DNA of 64,000 bases from Earliella scabrosa (Eukaryota; Basidiomycota; Agaricomycetes; Polyporales; Polyporaceae). Numbering within the stretch: the stretch's first letter is position 1; every line of letters begins with the position of its first letter. The translations under genes were made by a program, and so were the position numbers. The stretch lies in assembly GCA_022605405.1 (NCBI GenBank), contig JABYQQ010000007.1, positions 2,480,001-2,544,000 on the forward strand, read 5' to 3'. The notes beneath the pieces were generated by a model, which worked only from the letters and a program-made list of their open reading frames with translations, had not been told where the DNA came from and made no database searches. This document shows, in pieces, positions 11,660-22,766 of this stretch.

Positions 11660-14600
11660 GCAGCTGGCAGGCATCCATCATCATGGCGATCTGTCGTGGT
11701 GCTCGCCTCCGCCGCGTCTGACTGTCCGAGCTGGCCGGGCCGTGCATCTCGCGTCTTCGCTGTCGCGGGTGACACTGCACTGGCAGATGGGAGATGGTGC
11801 ACGGACGGAGGAGTTGCGGCCGTGCATCAGTGCTGGACGCATCTCGCGGACGTCGCACATGTATTCCGACATCATGATGGACTGAACATGGACATGTAAT
11901 TCTGTGGACTGGTTGGGACGATGTACAGATAGATGGTGTATTCTCGGGTTCTCTCTCATCTGTTGTGATTCTGTTGGGATTTGCTGTCCTGTTTCACGTT
12001 TTCGCGCACATATTTAGTACTAGTACTGTAACCATCCACTCTCGTGACTGGACAGCGACGTTGGCACTGGCAGACGGATCACGCCTTCCCGCAAGAGGCT
12101 TGGCATGCCACCAGGCAGCCAGCTTCTCGAGACGTTCTCACATATGGCCGGGAGCAGAAGCGTTGAGCAAGAGTAAGGTTGGAGGGAGCCTGGACGGGCG
12201 TCCCCCCGCATCTGACGCGCTTCGGATGCCTTGTACGTTCTGGGGCTGTGCTTGGGCTTCTCTGCTGACCGCTCTCAGGTGCATGGGAGCCCGCCGGCGC
12301 CCCTGGGTCCATGCATTCCAACATCCTCCGACAGCAGCCCGACAGTGAGCTGCCCCTGCCGCCGGCCAACGCCCATCGCGATGTGTCACCCGTTCTCGTT
12401 CCCCATTCAAGCAGCGTGACACCGTGCCTCGACCATGCCCTTTCTGGCCATGCGTCTCGTGTGTCGGGAGGAGGTTTGAGCCCTTCGGATTCGGTTCTGG
12501 ATTCAACTCTGGTTCTGGACAGAGTAATACTGCCCACGCCATGCCAATGGTCAACGTTAACGTGCGGCGCCCGCCGCCGTGCCCGCTTGTCGTACGATGG
12601 CACATTCGCAGACTTGTCCTGGGCAAGCGTCACATTTTTTTTAATATTGAAGACGCGATCGACACTGGCAGCCCGCCATGCCAATGCTGGTACGTCGTCG
12701 ACGACTCACGGGACGCACCTGGGACGGCCGGACGTCCGGCGTGCGGCCCGCCAAGCTTTTCCGTTCCACGCTCAAGCTCTCAAACGGGTGCGGATGCTAT
12801 GGAACATTGGAAGGCCAGGTCAGAAACACGGAGGAACGTCCATCCACGGCGCCAAGCGCGCACGGCACTGAGCTCCGAGGAGAGGCCTGCACACGGGTCG
12901 ATGTGGTCACTGGTCTCGGAGGTGAGCCTGTGTGACTGAGCGACTCGGGATCCTCACCCCTTCGTTTCTGATACTTCTGATCCTTATGCAGCACCCCACG
13001 CCGCAGAGGCTCCGGCGCGCCACTCGCCAGACGGATGCCGACGTTGCTTTTTGCAGCCGGAACGTCGGCGACTTCGAATCGAGGTGCCATTGCTTGGGCA
13101 CGCGGCAGGCTCGTGGCCCATCTGCACACTTCAAACAAGGGACGGAGGCGGCCCAGACGGGCACCGTTGTCCGACCACGAACTTTCGAGAGCATGCGCAT
13201 TCATCCGGATGCCGTCATACGGACGGAGACTCCGTGCTGCGTGCATGCGCTCATACAATCATTCCAATCCCGAACATCCCTCCCAGTGCTGGCTGATCGG
13301 ATCTGACTCGGAGGAGAGAGGTGCGTTCCACCTCGTCCATTCGCCTCCTTTCCAACTGTCCATCGCTGTGGCTGGCACGCATCGTGGATGTGTGCAATCG
13401 CGCACACCCACGCCGCGAACATTGGGGTCCGAACGCTACACGAAACGCAATGTCACGGAATCCGGATGGTATGCATTTGTGGGGACGGGCGATCGCTCGA
13501 CCTCCGCGATCACTCTCTCCGAGAAATACCAAGACTGTCGATGATCCGGCGTGTGCCGCACCACGGATGCGCTGTTCTTGCTGTTTCGGAGCATCTTTAA
13601 CCCTCTTGCAGTTACTTACTGGTGAAGCTGGCTGCTGCGTCGAGTTTGGACCTCTTCCGTACTGCGGCATCCGGCTGCCGCCACATGCCGGACTCGTGTC
13701 CTCGCAGCATGGTGCTCAGTGGAGTTTGTTATGTGCCTTCATGGACATGCGCACTGCGGAGCAGCTTACTTGAAGTGTCAGGTCCCCATAAGTCTATTGA
13801 AAGATGGACTCGAGAGGTCGGGATGAAATCTGGATCTCCATCATGATCTTTGACTCGGCCTCATCAGTCCCAGATGGGCGAATGGGAGCAGGGGCACACA
13901 TTGTGATGGGACGCGCCGTCCACCTGAACAGTATTGACGGACTGGTGAGGGACGGATTCTCACATCCAGTCCCCAGCGCACAACCGTGCACCCCCATCAC
14001 TCTACAGCAATCGCTCTGTCACGTCTACACCGGGCGTCGTGAGGGTCTTTGACTGTTCAATGGTCGCGATCGAGGACAGTTGAAATGGCGACGCGCGAGC
14101 ACTGGCCCCGGAAGCTATGTGTGACGCAGACTGGTAGCTGTTCCCACCAGGCAGGCGGCGTGCCGTGACTGCAATAATATTTGCTCGGCCGAGTCCCTCT
14201 GGCCGTCATCTCGATTCGTAGAAGCCATCTCATCTCCGAACCGGCGAGCGGGCAAGCCTTCGCCGGCTCGAGCGCGGTCTCGAATGCGCCCGTCAGAGTT
14301 TGGAGAAGGATGATCTGTGTGCTGGGATGCAATATGCCGACCGTGCCAGTCCTCAACACGTCAGGTCCGCACCGTGACCATCGTAGCATGCACCCAAGTG
14401 CCATCGGCCGCCTCGATCCCTGTCGTCCGCCGCGCTAACCAAGACGGCCATTTATTGCTCCTGCTCTTTGTGTGGTCCTATTTCCTGCTCGCGCCTCTCG
14501 CTTGCCCACTCCCGCTCTTTGTCCGCGCATTCTCGACGGCTCCTGTCCGGAGCCTGGTATACCCTCATTCGATGATACCTCAGCGCATTCTCCCCGCAGC

Positions 14601-14664
14601 GCGCGCTGCTGCCCCTGCGCCCCACTATAAACGCGTCTGCGATTCGTCTGCGTTCGACGTCAAC
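11660..14664. other. About 3 kb without a recognised gene
   Basis: GC-rich stretch between the GDP-fucose transporter and the acyltransferase. Many open frames exist on both strands, but all read as Arg/Ser/Pro/Cys-rich mixtures without family motifs and none chains into a spliced model. The first few hundred bases should be the transporter 3' UTR; the last part holds the acyltransferase promoter. No repeat or transposon feature was seen. Confidence 0.5.
14626..14631 (+). promoter_or_regulatory. TATA box of the acyltransferase gene
   Basis: TATAAA in a cactataaacgcg context lies 39 bases before the ATG at 14665. The spacing fits transcription starting shortly before that ATG and argues against the longer in-frame upstream start at 14317. 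Confidence 0.6.
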
Positions 14665-16646
14665 ATGGCTTGCAAGCTCGATCGCGCTGCCCTTCCGAGT
14701 CCTCCCTTGACTGCTCCTGCTAGCGAGTCGAACACGCGATTCTCGTTCGACTCGCAATCCGACGTCGACTATGTCTCTGCGCGGCGGTCACGTGGGCCTC
14801 GGTACGAGAGGAAAATGGGGGACACCGAGTTGTCCTATTTCTTGCCGTCCAGGCAGACCGGCGTCAACGATATGTACGTTGTCCCGTTGTCACAGACGCG
14901 TTCGCGACTTCCATACTCACTGGCGGCGCGCAGGTACTTGCATCTCGGATTCAAGGCGAAGGAAAGCGTGACAAGGCGGTCGAGAGTTTGCACCGTGTGG
15001 GCTATATTGCGCCTCCGCCACCCTATGCTGTGTGCGCGCGCAGAGATGCACGACTATGACGATGTGCGATTTGTGTGAGTGCGCGCGATCATTTCCTCAT
15101 TCGCGCTGGTGGGCTTAACATGTCCTGAAAAAGCTATGACGCACCGTCATCTGCTGAGGACGCCTACCTTGACGCAGACGCCAACCTGGAATATCGCATG
15201 CAGTCCAAAGACGGTGAGTGCTATAATTACATGCGACGCGCAGGCGGACAGAGTCCTGAGGCTAACCGTATGCGACAGAACTCATTGACTCCTACCTGAA
15301 CGGCGCGCGCACATTGTCAAACTCGCGCCTGTCGTATCTCGTTCTCTCCGAACCCATGGGGTCACCGGGCCTCATGCCGACGCCGCCACGCACGCCCTCT
15401 CCGACCAGCGAACCGCTTGAGTTTGCTACAGCCGAGGAGGCGCCACAGGAGAGCGAGCGCGAGCGCGAATACGAGCTGCTCATTTGCGCGATGCACTTCC
15501 TTGGTGACGGAATGGCGCTGCACCAGTTCGCGAACGACTTCTTTGGGCTGCTCGGCGGCGACAAGTCTGACGAGGAGCTTCGCGAGATGCTATTCGAGGA
15601 ATGGCAGACCCGTTGGGGCGCCGCCCCAGAGGACGTAAGTTCCCATCCCATGTCCGCACAACCGCACATTGGCCACTTGCTGAAAGCGTCGGTCTCAGGA
15701 TGTGCTGCCCGCCGCGCTGGAAGACAACATGCCGATGTCGTCGTCGCGCTTCCGCCGCGTCGCCGCCAAAATCGACTTCCAGCTGTCGCAGCAGAAGCTC
15801 GTGGGTGGCCAGACCTTCCCTCGGCAGAAGCACACCGAGCGTCAGACCGTCGTCCCGACCGTGTCCTTCCCGGAAGAGCGCACTAAGGCCATCCTGAAGA
15901 AATGCAAGGCGCATGGGGTCTCCATCTCCGCCGCGCTCTTCGCCGTCTGCAACATCGCATGGGCCCGCACCGCCAGCGGGGGCAGCGGCAGCAAGGGGGA
16001 GATGCCAACACTCATGTACTCTGCCCTGAACCTCCGCCCGTACTTCACCAAGCGGCCTTCATCCTCCTTGTGGAACTCGTACTGGTATCTCGCCATCGGA
16101 TATTTCAACGTCGTCCTGCCCAGCTTCCTGCCCGCCGGGGCGTCTCAGGAGCCCACGTTCTGGCTCCGCGCGCGCCAGGCGAAGGACCAGAGCGGGCGCG
16201 CGGCGAAGAGCCCCCTCGTCGCATCGCGCACGCACGAGATGGCGAAGGAGCGCGGCGAGCGGGCGCGCGCGTGGGGGAAGGAGGACGACGAGCGCGAGAA
16301 GGGCACTTACGTGTCCCCTGCGCCTGCCCCCGCGCCGAGTGAGGAGGACGCTGCGAGGGAAGACGTGCTCCCGGCGAGGGCGAAGGCGTCGTCGGCCGCG
16401 CTCATTGGGTTGTCGCTGCTTGGCAACCTGGATGGCATCTACAAGCATGCGGCGTTCCCTGCTGTTGAGCTTCATACGTTGACGACAGGCTCCCGACAGC
16501 GGCATGGGGCGATGCTCTTGTTCGGGTACACGTTCAAGGGCAAGCTCTGGATCAGCCTTGGGTACGACAGGAACGGGTTCGCAGGGGACGTCGTCGACCG
16601 CTTCTGGAAGGAGGCTCTGGACTGTGTTGAGGAGTTCTTGGGTTAG
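14665..16646 (+). CDS. HxxxDG acyltransferase (condensation/alcohol acetyltransferase-like fold)
   Basis: Five exons: 14665-14873, 14934-15074, 15134-15213, 15279-15634, 15699-16646; phases close to 577 residues. Near residue 216 the sequence HFLGDG carries the HxxxDG active-site motif of the chloramphenicol acetyltransferase-like superfamily (alcohol acetyltransferases, BAHD enzymes, condensation domains). The second half has LNLRPYF and LSLLGNLDGIY, where the family usually contributes its second substrate-channel motif. A Lys/Glu-rich and Pro/Ala-rich low-complexity insert of about 80 residues (near 16190-16390) interrupts the second half. The enzyme probably transfers an acyl group from acyl-CoA to an alcohol or amine; the substrate is unknown and no biosynthetic cluster surrounds it. 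The start at 14665 is supported by the TATA box at 14626. Confidence 0.75.
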
Positions 16647-17146
16647 ATTGTGAGGGCACACGGTACACGGACTTGTTGGAAACCATCGGACTGAACACTG
16701 ATTACGACTCGGACATCTCGGTTATCATGTCACTGTCATTCGTTTGTCAACCACTCTGTACAATCTGTAGTACTGTCAGATATTGTGAACTAGTGTCTTG
16801 TACGCAACGCCGTAAGTCGAAGTGGTGGTCGACCTTCTCTTCCTAGAGCAACGCAACAGTGACGTTTTCGGACTACATACCTTGACTCTTGCCTTGCTCC
16901 CCATTGACGATAGCAAACTGAGACGCGGTCATGGAGAGTATGTTCATATGTTGTACACACATACATTTCAAGTCTTCGATACCACCGTTACAGCACGTCT
17001 ACTCAAACAAGGATACACGCAAATGGTCAACTTTTTACCCTTTTACCCTGAAAACACAACAGTGAGAACCCAGAACCCAGATACCACAATCGCAGAATGG
17101 AAGGAGGAAGACAGGAAACCCATAAGAAAAAAGAAAAACGAACGTT
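16647..17146. other. Spacer between convergent genes
   Basis: 500 bases between the acyltransferase stop and the stop of an F-box gene on the other strand. Its A-rich end near 17100-17140 sits at the 3' end of the F-box gene. No coding or repeat signal was seen. Confidence 0.5.
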
Positions 17147-18340
17147 TCAATCGGAGGTCGGGTCGCAATGCTCTAGGACGACATGGAAGTCGACCCCACC
17201 CTTCCGACATTCGACTTCAACAGGCACGAGCTGCTCGCGACTCCCGGACGTGACGACCTTGAGCGCGGTCAGGTGACTGCATCCGCGCGTCTGGAGGAAC
17301 TCGAGCAGCGCGGCCTCGTGGAAGACCGCGCCAGACGATAGCTCGAGCGTCCTCAGCGTCGGCGGCAGGGTTTTGAAAATGCGCTCGCTGTACGTGTCCT
17401 CCGCGCAGCGCAGGTGCTGCAGGGTGCCATAGCGTCCGACGAGCCCATCCAGGAAGGGCACAGGCTCGTTCACGATGAAGCGCGCGGAGACGTCGAGGCG
17501 GGTGAGGTTGGGGAGGTACTCGGCGATCGCAGACACGAGCTGCGCGTCTTCCTTCGGCTTGTAGCCCATCTTGCAGACGAGGCGGAACGCGCCAAGCTGC
17601 GGGCCGACGGCAGCAAGGAGCTTATCGAAGATGGGGCCGTAGCCGATGGAGAGGTAGACGTTGAGCTGCTCAAGTAGCTGCGTCTCGGGCGCATAGAGCT
17701 CCCCAACCTCGTGTCCGGAAAGCTCGAGTGATAAGCTGCGCAGATGGGGCAGCTCGAGGATCGGCTGCAGCTTGCTCGACGAATGGAGGCGTCCCTTGAG
17801 CGTCATGTGGGAGATCGTCCGCACGGCAGGATAGTCCACGACGGCGGGTAGGATGTGGCCCCGCAGCCAGACCCAGTGGAACTCGCGCATGCAGTGGGCA
17901 GGGAGGAGTTGGATCCAGTCGCACATCTCGGGCGAAGGAGAGTGCGTCCAGAAGGTTAACAACTTGAGACGACGCACGTGCCGGCGGAGGTGAGCGTGTG
18001 TACGCATCGTGCTCGCGAGGAGAACGTCTCGCTTCCGATTGTCCATCGTGGTGAAGACGAGGTCCCGGTAAAGCGCAGACTGGGCCGGCTGTGTCCATGC
18101 ATGGCAAACAACGGCGACGTCAGGGAGGGTTTGCCGAATGGAGTCATGTTCGAAGACGTGGTAGAGAATATCCTCGTGTATTGCAGGCAGACACCTGCTG
18201 GTGGCCATTTGGCCCTGACAGGACTCGTCAGATGGCCGAATCCAAGGTGTGAACGGAGATTCATCACTCACCAACGACACCGGTGTACGAAATGGCTGGA
18301 GAAGAGGGAGGTCGAGCGAGGTTGACTCCCCGGCGATCAA
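17147..18340 (-). CDS. F-box/leucine-rich-repeat-like protein (tandem copy 1)
   Basis: Two exons on the minus strand: 18272-18340 and 17147-18214; phase 0 junction, 378 residues. After a short leader the F-box-like region reads AIHEDILYHVFEHD, then VAVVCHAWTQPAQSALYRDL. The rest is a series of leucine-spaced strands and helices (LPHLRSLSLELSGHE, LPNLTRLDVSARF, LPPTLRTLELSSG) that look like degenerate leucine-rich repeats, the usual form of agaricomycete F-box proteins. It should act as a substrate adaptor for an SCF ubiquitin ligase. The gene at 18890-20209 is a close paralogue with an intron at the same place. Confidence 0.75.
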   Translation of the reverse strand: MIAGESTSLDLPLLQPFRTPVSLVSDESPFTPWIRPSDESCQGQMATSRCLPAIHEDILYHVFEHDSIRQTLPDVAVVCHAWTQPAQSALYRDLVFTTMDNRKRDVLLASTMRTHAHLRRHVRRLKLLTFWTHSPSPEMCDWIQLLPAHCMREFHWVWLRGHILPAVVDYPAVRTISHMTLKGRLHSSSKLQPILELPHLRSLSLELSGHEVGELYAPETQLLEQLNVYLSIGYGPIFDKLLAAVGPQLGAFRLVCKMGYKPKEDAQLVSAIAEYLPNLTRLDVSARFIVNEPVPFLDGLVGRYGTLQHLRCAEDTYSERIFKTLPPTLRTLELSSGAVFHEAALLEFLQTRGCSHLTALKVVTSGSREQLVPVEVECRKGGVDFHVVLEHCDPTSD

Positions 18341-18889
18341 GAAGCAAGCTTAAGAGTCGCGAAGCTGATTTACATGCCGGGTAACGATACATTGGTATCG
18401 TGGGTTCGCGCCTGTGTTTCGTCGCCGGTCGGTCTCTTGCGAGAAGCTCGACTGTGCATGGCGTGATCCGAATTGATGCTTCTTGCGAATGTGCATCGTG
18501 GGTCTGTGCTGAACCTGTACAACCGGAGGTTCGAGGCTCTGACTCCTCACAGGTCTGTCGACCGAAGAAGCATGATTGGGGACAATGTCTAAGCTGTATG
18601 CAGACGCCCATTGTCAGCGATTACGACACAATTCTAAGACGCTATAGCTCAGTTCGAAGCCGAAAATCGTTCGTCAATCAGGCACCTGTTTCGCAACATC
18701 CCTATTGATTGCTTGAGATTTGTGATAACAGAAGCGACGAGACCGAGCCGACCCAATGTCCGATAATTGAACGGAGCATCCCACGACCAACTTCTCTAGG
18801 ATGAGCTGCGCTGTGTGATATGATTATGAGCTCATAGAAGAATACAGAACCGACAGGATACGCACGTTCACCGTGCTCGCCGCATGGTA
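18341..18889. other. Spacer between tandem F-box genes
   Basis: 549 bases upstream of F-box copy 1 and downstream of copy 2. No ORF with family features and no repeat was seen; it should contain the promoter of copy 1. Confidence 0.5.
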
Positions 18890-20209
18890 CTACCCTGCGC
18901 AGAAACTATCCACTTTCTGACGGAACGTAACCCCGCTCGCTCGGCACTCGTTAGCGATGGCGTCGAAGCAGCTTGAGTCGCCAGTCGTGGTAACCACAAG
19001 GATGTGAAGATGCCGCTCGCCCAATCGCACTTCGGAGAGTAGCTGGACCAACGCGGGATAGTGAGGGAACGACATTCCGTCAAGGGAGAGTTCGAGAACC
19101 CTGAGGTTCGGAGGGAGTTCCCTGAACATTCCCGCTGTATAGGTACCCCCGGAGCAACAGAGGTACTCCAACGAGCGGTACCGACGGATGAACCGATCCA
19201 CGATAGGTATTGAGTGAACCGCCGTGAAGGGGGCGCGAATGGAGAGACTCGTGAGGCGATGACAGTGAGTCTCGACGGCTTCGACTAGGTCCCAATCATT
19301 GTCGGGGTCGAAACAAATCTTGCGAACCAATTGCAGCGACTCTAGTTGTGCGCCGACGACCGCCAGGAGCTTGTCGAAGATGGGCCCATATTCGACAGAT
19401 ATGAAGATCTGAAGATGTTTGAGACGGCTCGACGCGACGGGGAGGAGGTCGCCCTGTTCGTGGCCCGTGAGCTCCAACGACAAGGTGTGCAACAGTGGTA
19501 GCTCGAGAACCGGTTGTAACTTGTCAGCTGTGTAGAAGCGACCGCGGAGATGGATAGAAGAGACGGTGCGGATGGCCGGTGAAGCTATAACAGCCGGCAA
19601 GATGTGACCACGAATCCACGTCCATTGGAACTCTCGTAGGCATTGAGGCGGGAGATACTGAATCCAGTCGCAGAGCTCAGGTGTTGGGGAGTGGTTCCAG
19701 AGGGTGATGAGCGAGAGTCGGCGGACGTGCCGGCGGAGATGGGGGCTGGTCCGCATCGTGCGAGCAAGGAGCAGATCCCGCGGGCGGTTATCCAACGGGA
19801 AATAGAAGAGCTCCCGGTAGAGCGCAGCTTGTGCCGGCAGACGCCATGTTCGACAGACAACGGCGGCGTGGGATAGCGTCTTGTCTAGAGGACCATGTTC
19901 AAAGATGTGTTCCAGGACGTCCTGGTTGAGTGCTGGTAAACGAGGGTCATCGTGACCTCCCAAGGTGACCCTCTGATACTCCACTTTGAGATCCCTCGGA
20001 CTCAGCCAAGACGCGCATGAAGTTGACTCACCGACATGATCTGAATTGTAGTCACTCAATGCAGATGGGTCGCCTGAGCGTGACGCAAACACTGCTAGGT
20101 GTTGTGGCCTAGGTGAGAGAATTTCAAGTGAGGCGGCGGCGACGGGGTATACGACCGATAGCTTACCGACGTCGAAGATGTATGCGCACAGTGGAAAACA
20201 TTCTGACAA
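18890..20209 (-). CDS. F-box/leucine-rich-repeat-like protein (tandem copy 2)
   Basis: Two exons on the minus strand: 20032-20209 and 18890-19983; 423 residues. The F-box-like region is ALNQDVLEHIFEHG with AAVVCRTWRLPAQAALYREL, nearly the same layout as copy 1. Shared blocks include the RTMRTSPHLRRHVRRLSL segment and IRGHILPAV. The leucine-rich strands follow in the same order. The intron sits just before the F-box in both copies, although its phase differs (1 here, 0 in copy 1). The leader of about 60 residues is longer than in copy 1 and its start is less certain. The substrate is unknown. Confidence 0.75.
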   Translation of the reverse strand: MSECFPLCAYIFDVGKLSVVYPVAAASLEILSPRPQHLAVFASRSGDPSALSDYNSDHVGESTSCASWLSPRDLKVEYQRVTLGGHDDPRLPALNQDVLEHIFEHGPLDKTLSHAAVVCRTWRLPAQAALYRELFYFPLDNRPRDLLLARTMRTSPHLRRHVRRLSLITLWNHSPTPELCDWIQYLPPQCLREFQWTWIRGHILPAVIASPAIRTVSSIHLRGRFYTADKLQPVLELPLLHTLSLELTGHEQGDLLPVASSRLKHLQIFISVEYGPIFDKLLAVVGAQLESLQLVRKICFDPDNDWDLVEAVETHCHRLTSLSIRAPFTAVHSIPIVDRFIRRYRSLEYLCCSGGTYTAGMFRELPPNLRVLELSLDGMSFPHYPALVQLLSEVRLGERHLHILVVTTTGDSSCFDAIANECRASGVTFRQKVDSFCAG

Positions 20210-20479
20210 AACGTGGGCTCTTATAGGTGGACGTTGAGGGACGAGTGCGGTCGAGTTGGAGGAAAGAATGGACGTAGAGGGGACCGCTCAGGTTGCATCG
20301 CGCAGTCAAGCGCCCGAAGCAGTTTCTTCACGTGCGCGCGATGGAGGCGCGACGCGTCCACGGTCCAACGCGTCTTGCCAGTAGCCACCGTCTACCGCGT
20401 CCAGCGCTCCCAGCCCCGTTCCGTCCTACACCTCCTGTCCTCTCCGGTTGCCCCAGCCAGCAACGACCAGTAGGGGCAA
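20210..20479. promoter_or_regulatory. Divergent upstream region between F-box copy 2 and RSC9
   Basis: 270 bases between two divergent start codons. It should contain both promoters; no clear TATA box was recognised. Confidence 0.4.
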
Positions 20480-22498
20480 ATGACTACGGTTGCCGCGTCG
20501 GTGCAGGCAACTGCATATCGCCGGCCAACCTCCATACCTCCCGTCCACCGTCCAAATGTCACCGATGACTATGAACGTGAGTGCTGCTACCCCAACGCAC
20601 ATCGCTGCCTCCCAACTATGTCTTCTTAGGATGGTACACGGAAGCCACACCTAATAATCGGATGCTCCTCTCAATTCGTTCCGGTATCGACTCCGAGGTA
20701 GCTTGGGCTCTCGATCGTCTCTGCCGGCTCTGTCAAAACGAGCAGTTCATGCTGATAGCCATCCCTGGTCTCACCGACGCCCTCTTTGAGTGGCCTCTAT
20801 GGTATATCAAGGAAGGCCACAGGCAATACACTGAGGAGGTCACCTTCTTCGCTCTTCCCAAGGATCAGGAACGCAAGCGGAGACATGCTATTGAGTCTCT
20901 CTTCATCCTGCGCAATGCTGCCATGCACGAAGCCAACGCTCGTGAGCTCTCCGTCTACCCCAAGATCCCAGACCTCATCTTGCGCACCCTTCATGACCTC
21001 CAACCCGACTCGGATGCGAATTCCGAGTTCATCCTATACGTAATGGAGATCCTCCAGTCCATTGCTGTCTCCATCACACTACCCTCGCCGCAGGCGCCAC
21101 CCAGGTCGAGTCCTGTGGCACCGCTGCAACAGATCGCCGGTTTCTCCTCCAACCGTAGCCTCATCGTTTCCGCCCTGACCACCCTCACCATCTTGTACTC
21201 GAACCCAACAAATACGTATCAATTATCCGCGGATGCACCGGCCTTGGAAACGTCCATGAACGTGCTTCCCCTCATTCTAGACAAGGAGCTCATCGACGCT
21301 GCCCTGAACTACCTCTACGCGCATCTCTCATACCCTCCCATGACCAAAGCATTCCTACTCCATCCTAGGATGCCAGGTACCCTGAGACTGCTCGTGTCCC
21401 TCATTCTCGCAGATCAGATGGAGGAGAACGTCTCGTTCGAGGTTGGGATGCACGTGTACACCGCGCCCACTCAAACCCATACCATCAGTAACCATGAACT
21501 CACGAAGGAAGAGCTGGAGAGATTGCTTCCTATACCAGAGCCACAACGATGCTTCGAATGGTGAGCACTGTTGTGTGATACACCCTCCGCATGACTCAAC
21601 CTCCAGCAGGATGAAGACGATGTTCGTTGCCAAGGCAGACGGAGAAATGACGCAAGTGGATTTCTGGAACCTGTACAAGGACGCCTTCAGCCCCCATCAA
21701 GACCGTTACCTCCCACTCGTTGCTTCGGACGTGATCAAGAACGTCAATGCCATATTCCCCCTGGCGCAGGCCATGGTGCTCCCTGGTCCCCCGCAGCGCT
21801 TCATCGTTAGAGGCGTCGATCGTCGGAAGGACTCTTCAGAGAGTGCACAGTTCAAGTGCTGCTGGGACAACTCCCAGTGTCCTGCCGAGCCATTCGGTGC
21901 TACGGACGCGCTCTACGAGCACATTCTGGAACAGCACATCACGCCTGCGGAGGGTACTCACATCCCATGTCGCTGGGCTACATGTCCTCAGTCGGCGATC
22001 ACGAAGTCACAGATGCGTGGTCATGTTCTTACGCATCTGCCTGACATGCAGCCAGCCCCGAAGCATCCGTCCCAACCAGACACCGTTACGCTCCCTTCGA
22101 TGAACTACCCTCATCCCGTCCCGGATCCTACCACTCGGCCGCCACCCCCAGCACGCTCCACGCGGGTAACCTACATGCGCCCTCACGTTGACCCGCCGCC
22201 AAGCTCCCTAACTGCTCTTCTCTGTCTGCGTGTGCTATTTCGCGCCGCATTCGCATCCTCGGACGCCGCTCCAAGGGTGGATGAGAACCATTTCGGCTTC
22301 CCTGGAGTTGTCGAGGAGATGGACGACGCCGAGGAAGAGCAGATTGGGACGACCGAAGAAGAGAAAGAGGGCGAGCGAAGGGGAAGGAAGGCTTTCTTGG
22401 GTATTCGCTATCTCATGGAGGATGTGCGATTGAGGCATGAGACCTTCCAGGGATGGATCACAGAGATGATGGATGCTGGATTGGCGGGAACTACCTGA
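20480..22498 (+). CDS. rsc9: RSC9-like subunit of the RSC/SWI-SNF chromatin remodeller
   Basis: Three exons: 20480-20576, 20630-21560, 21610-22498; phases close to 638 residues. The first two thirds are an armadillo-like helical region (SLFILRNAAMHEANAREL, then ALNYLYAHLSYPPM). Next comes the segment VDFWNLYKDAF and a pair of zinc-finger-like units starting near residue 425 (KCCWDN...C...H...H, then PCRWATC...H...H), as in fungal Rsc9 and animal ARID2. The C-terminus has LRVLFRAAFASSDAAPRVDE, also typical. An ARID domain at the N-terminus is not evident. The role is nuclear: recruitment or stability of the remodelling complex at promoters. A conserved single-copy gene. Confidence 0.85.
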
Positions 22499-22766
22499 GG
22501 TATAGCTCTGATCGTAGATTACCGTATGCATTAATGCCTGAGCCCATGTACTTGAGCGAAGGCCATCTCACCCAGCTGCACTGCTGCCTGCACGAAGCAT
22601 GTCAAGGAACGCGGCACAGCCACCCGACGCGATCGAGATGCATCGTATAACGACACCGCGAGCTTGTCTCCATCCTTGACGGTCGGTACCTGGTCTGGTC
22701 GCACGGTTGTATCTAGGCCTTGCTCCAAACCCACGACAGTCTATGCTCTACTAGCTCTACCTGCTG

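Noticed and set aside
12079..12684. Possible gene of about 200 codons in the 3-kb gap
   Set aside because: Composition is mixed and Arg/Cys/Ser-rich, both strands are equally open, and no splice model or motif supports it.
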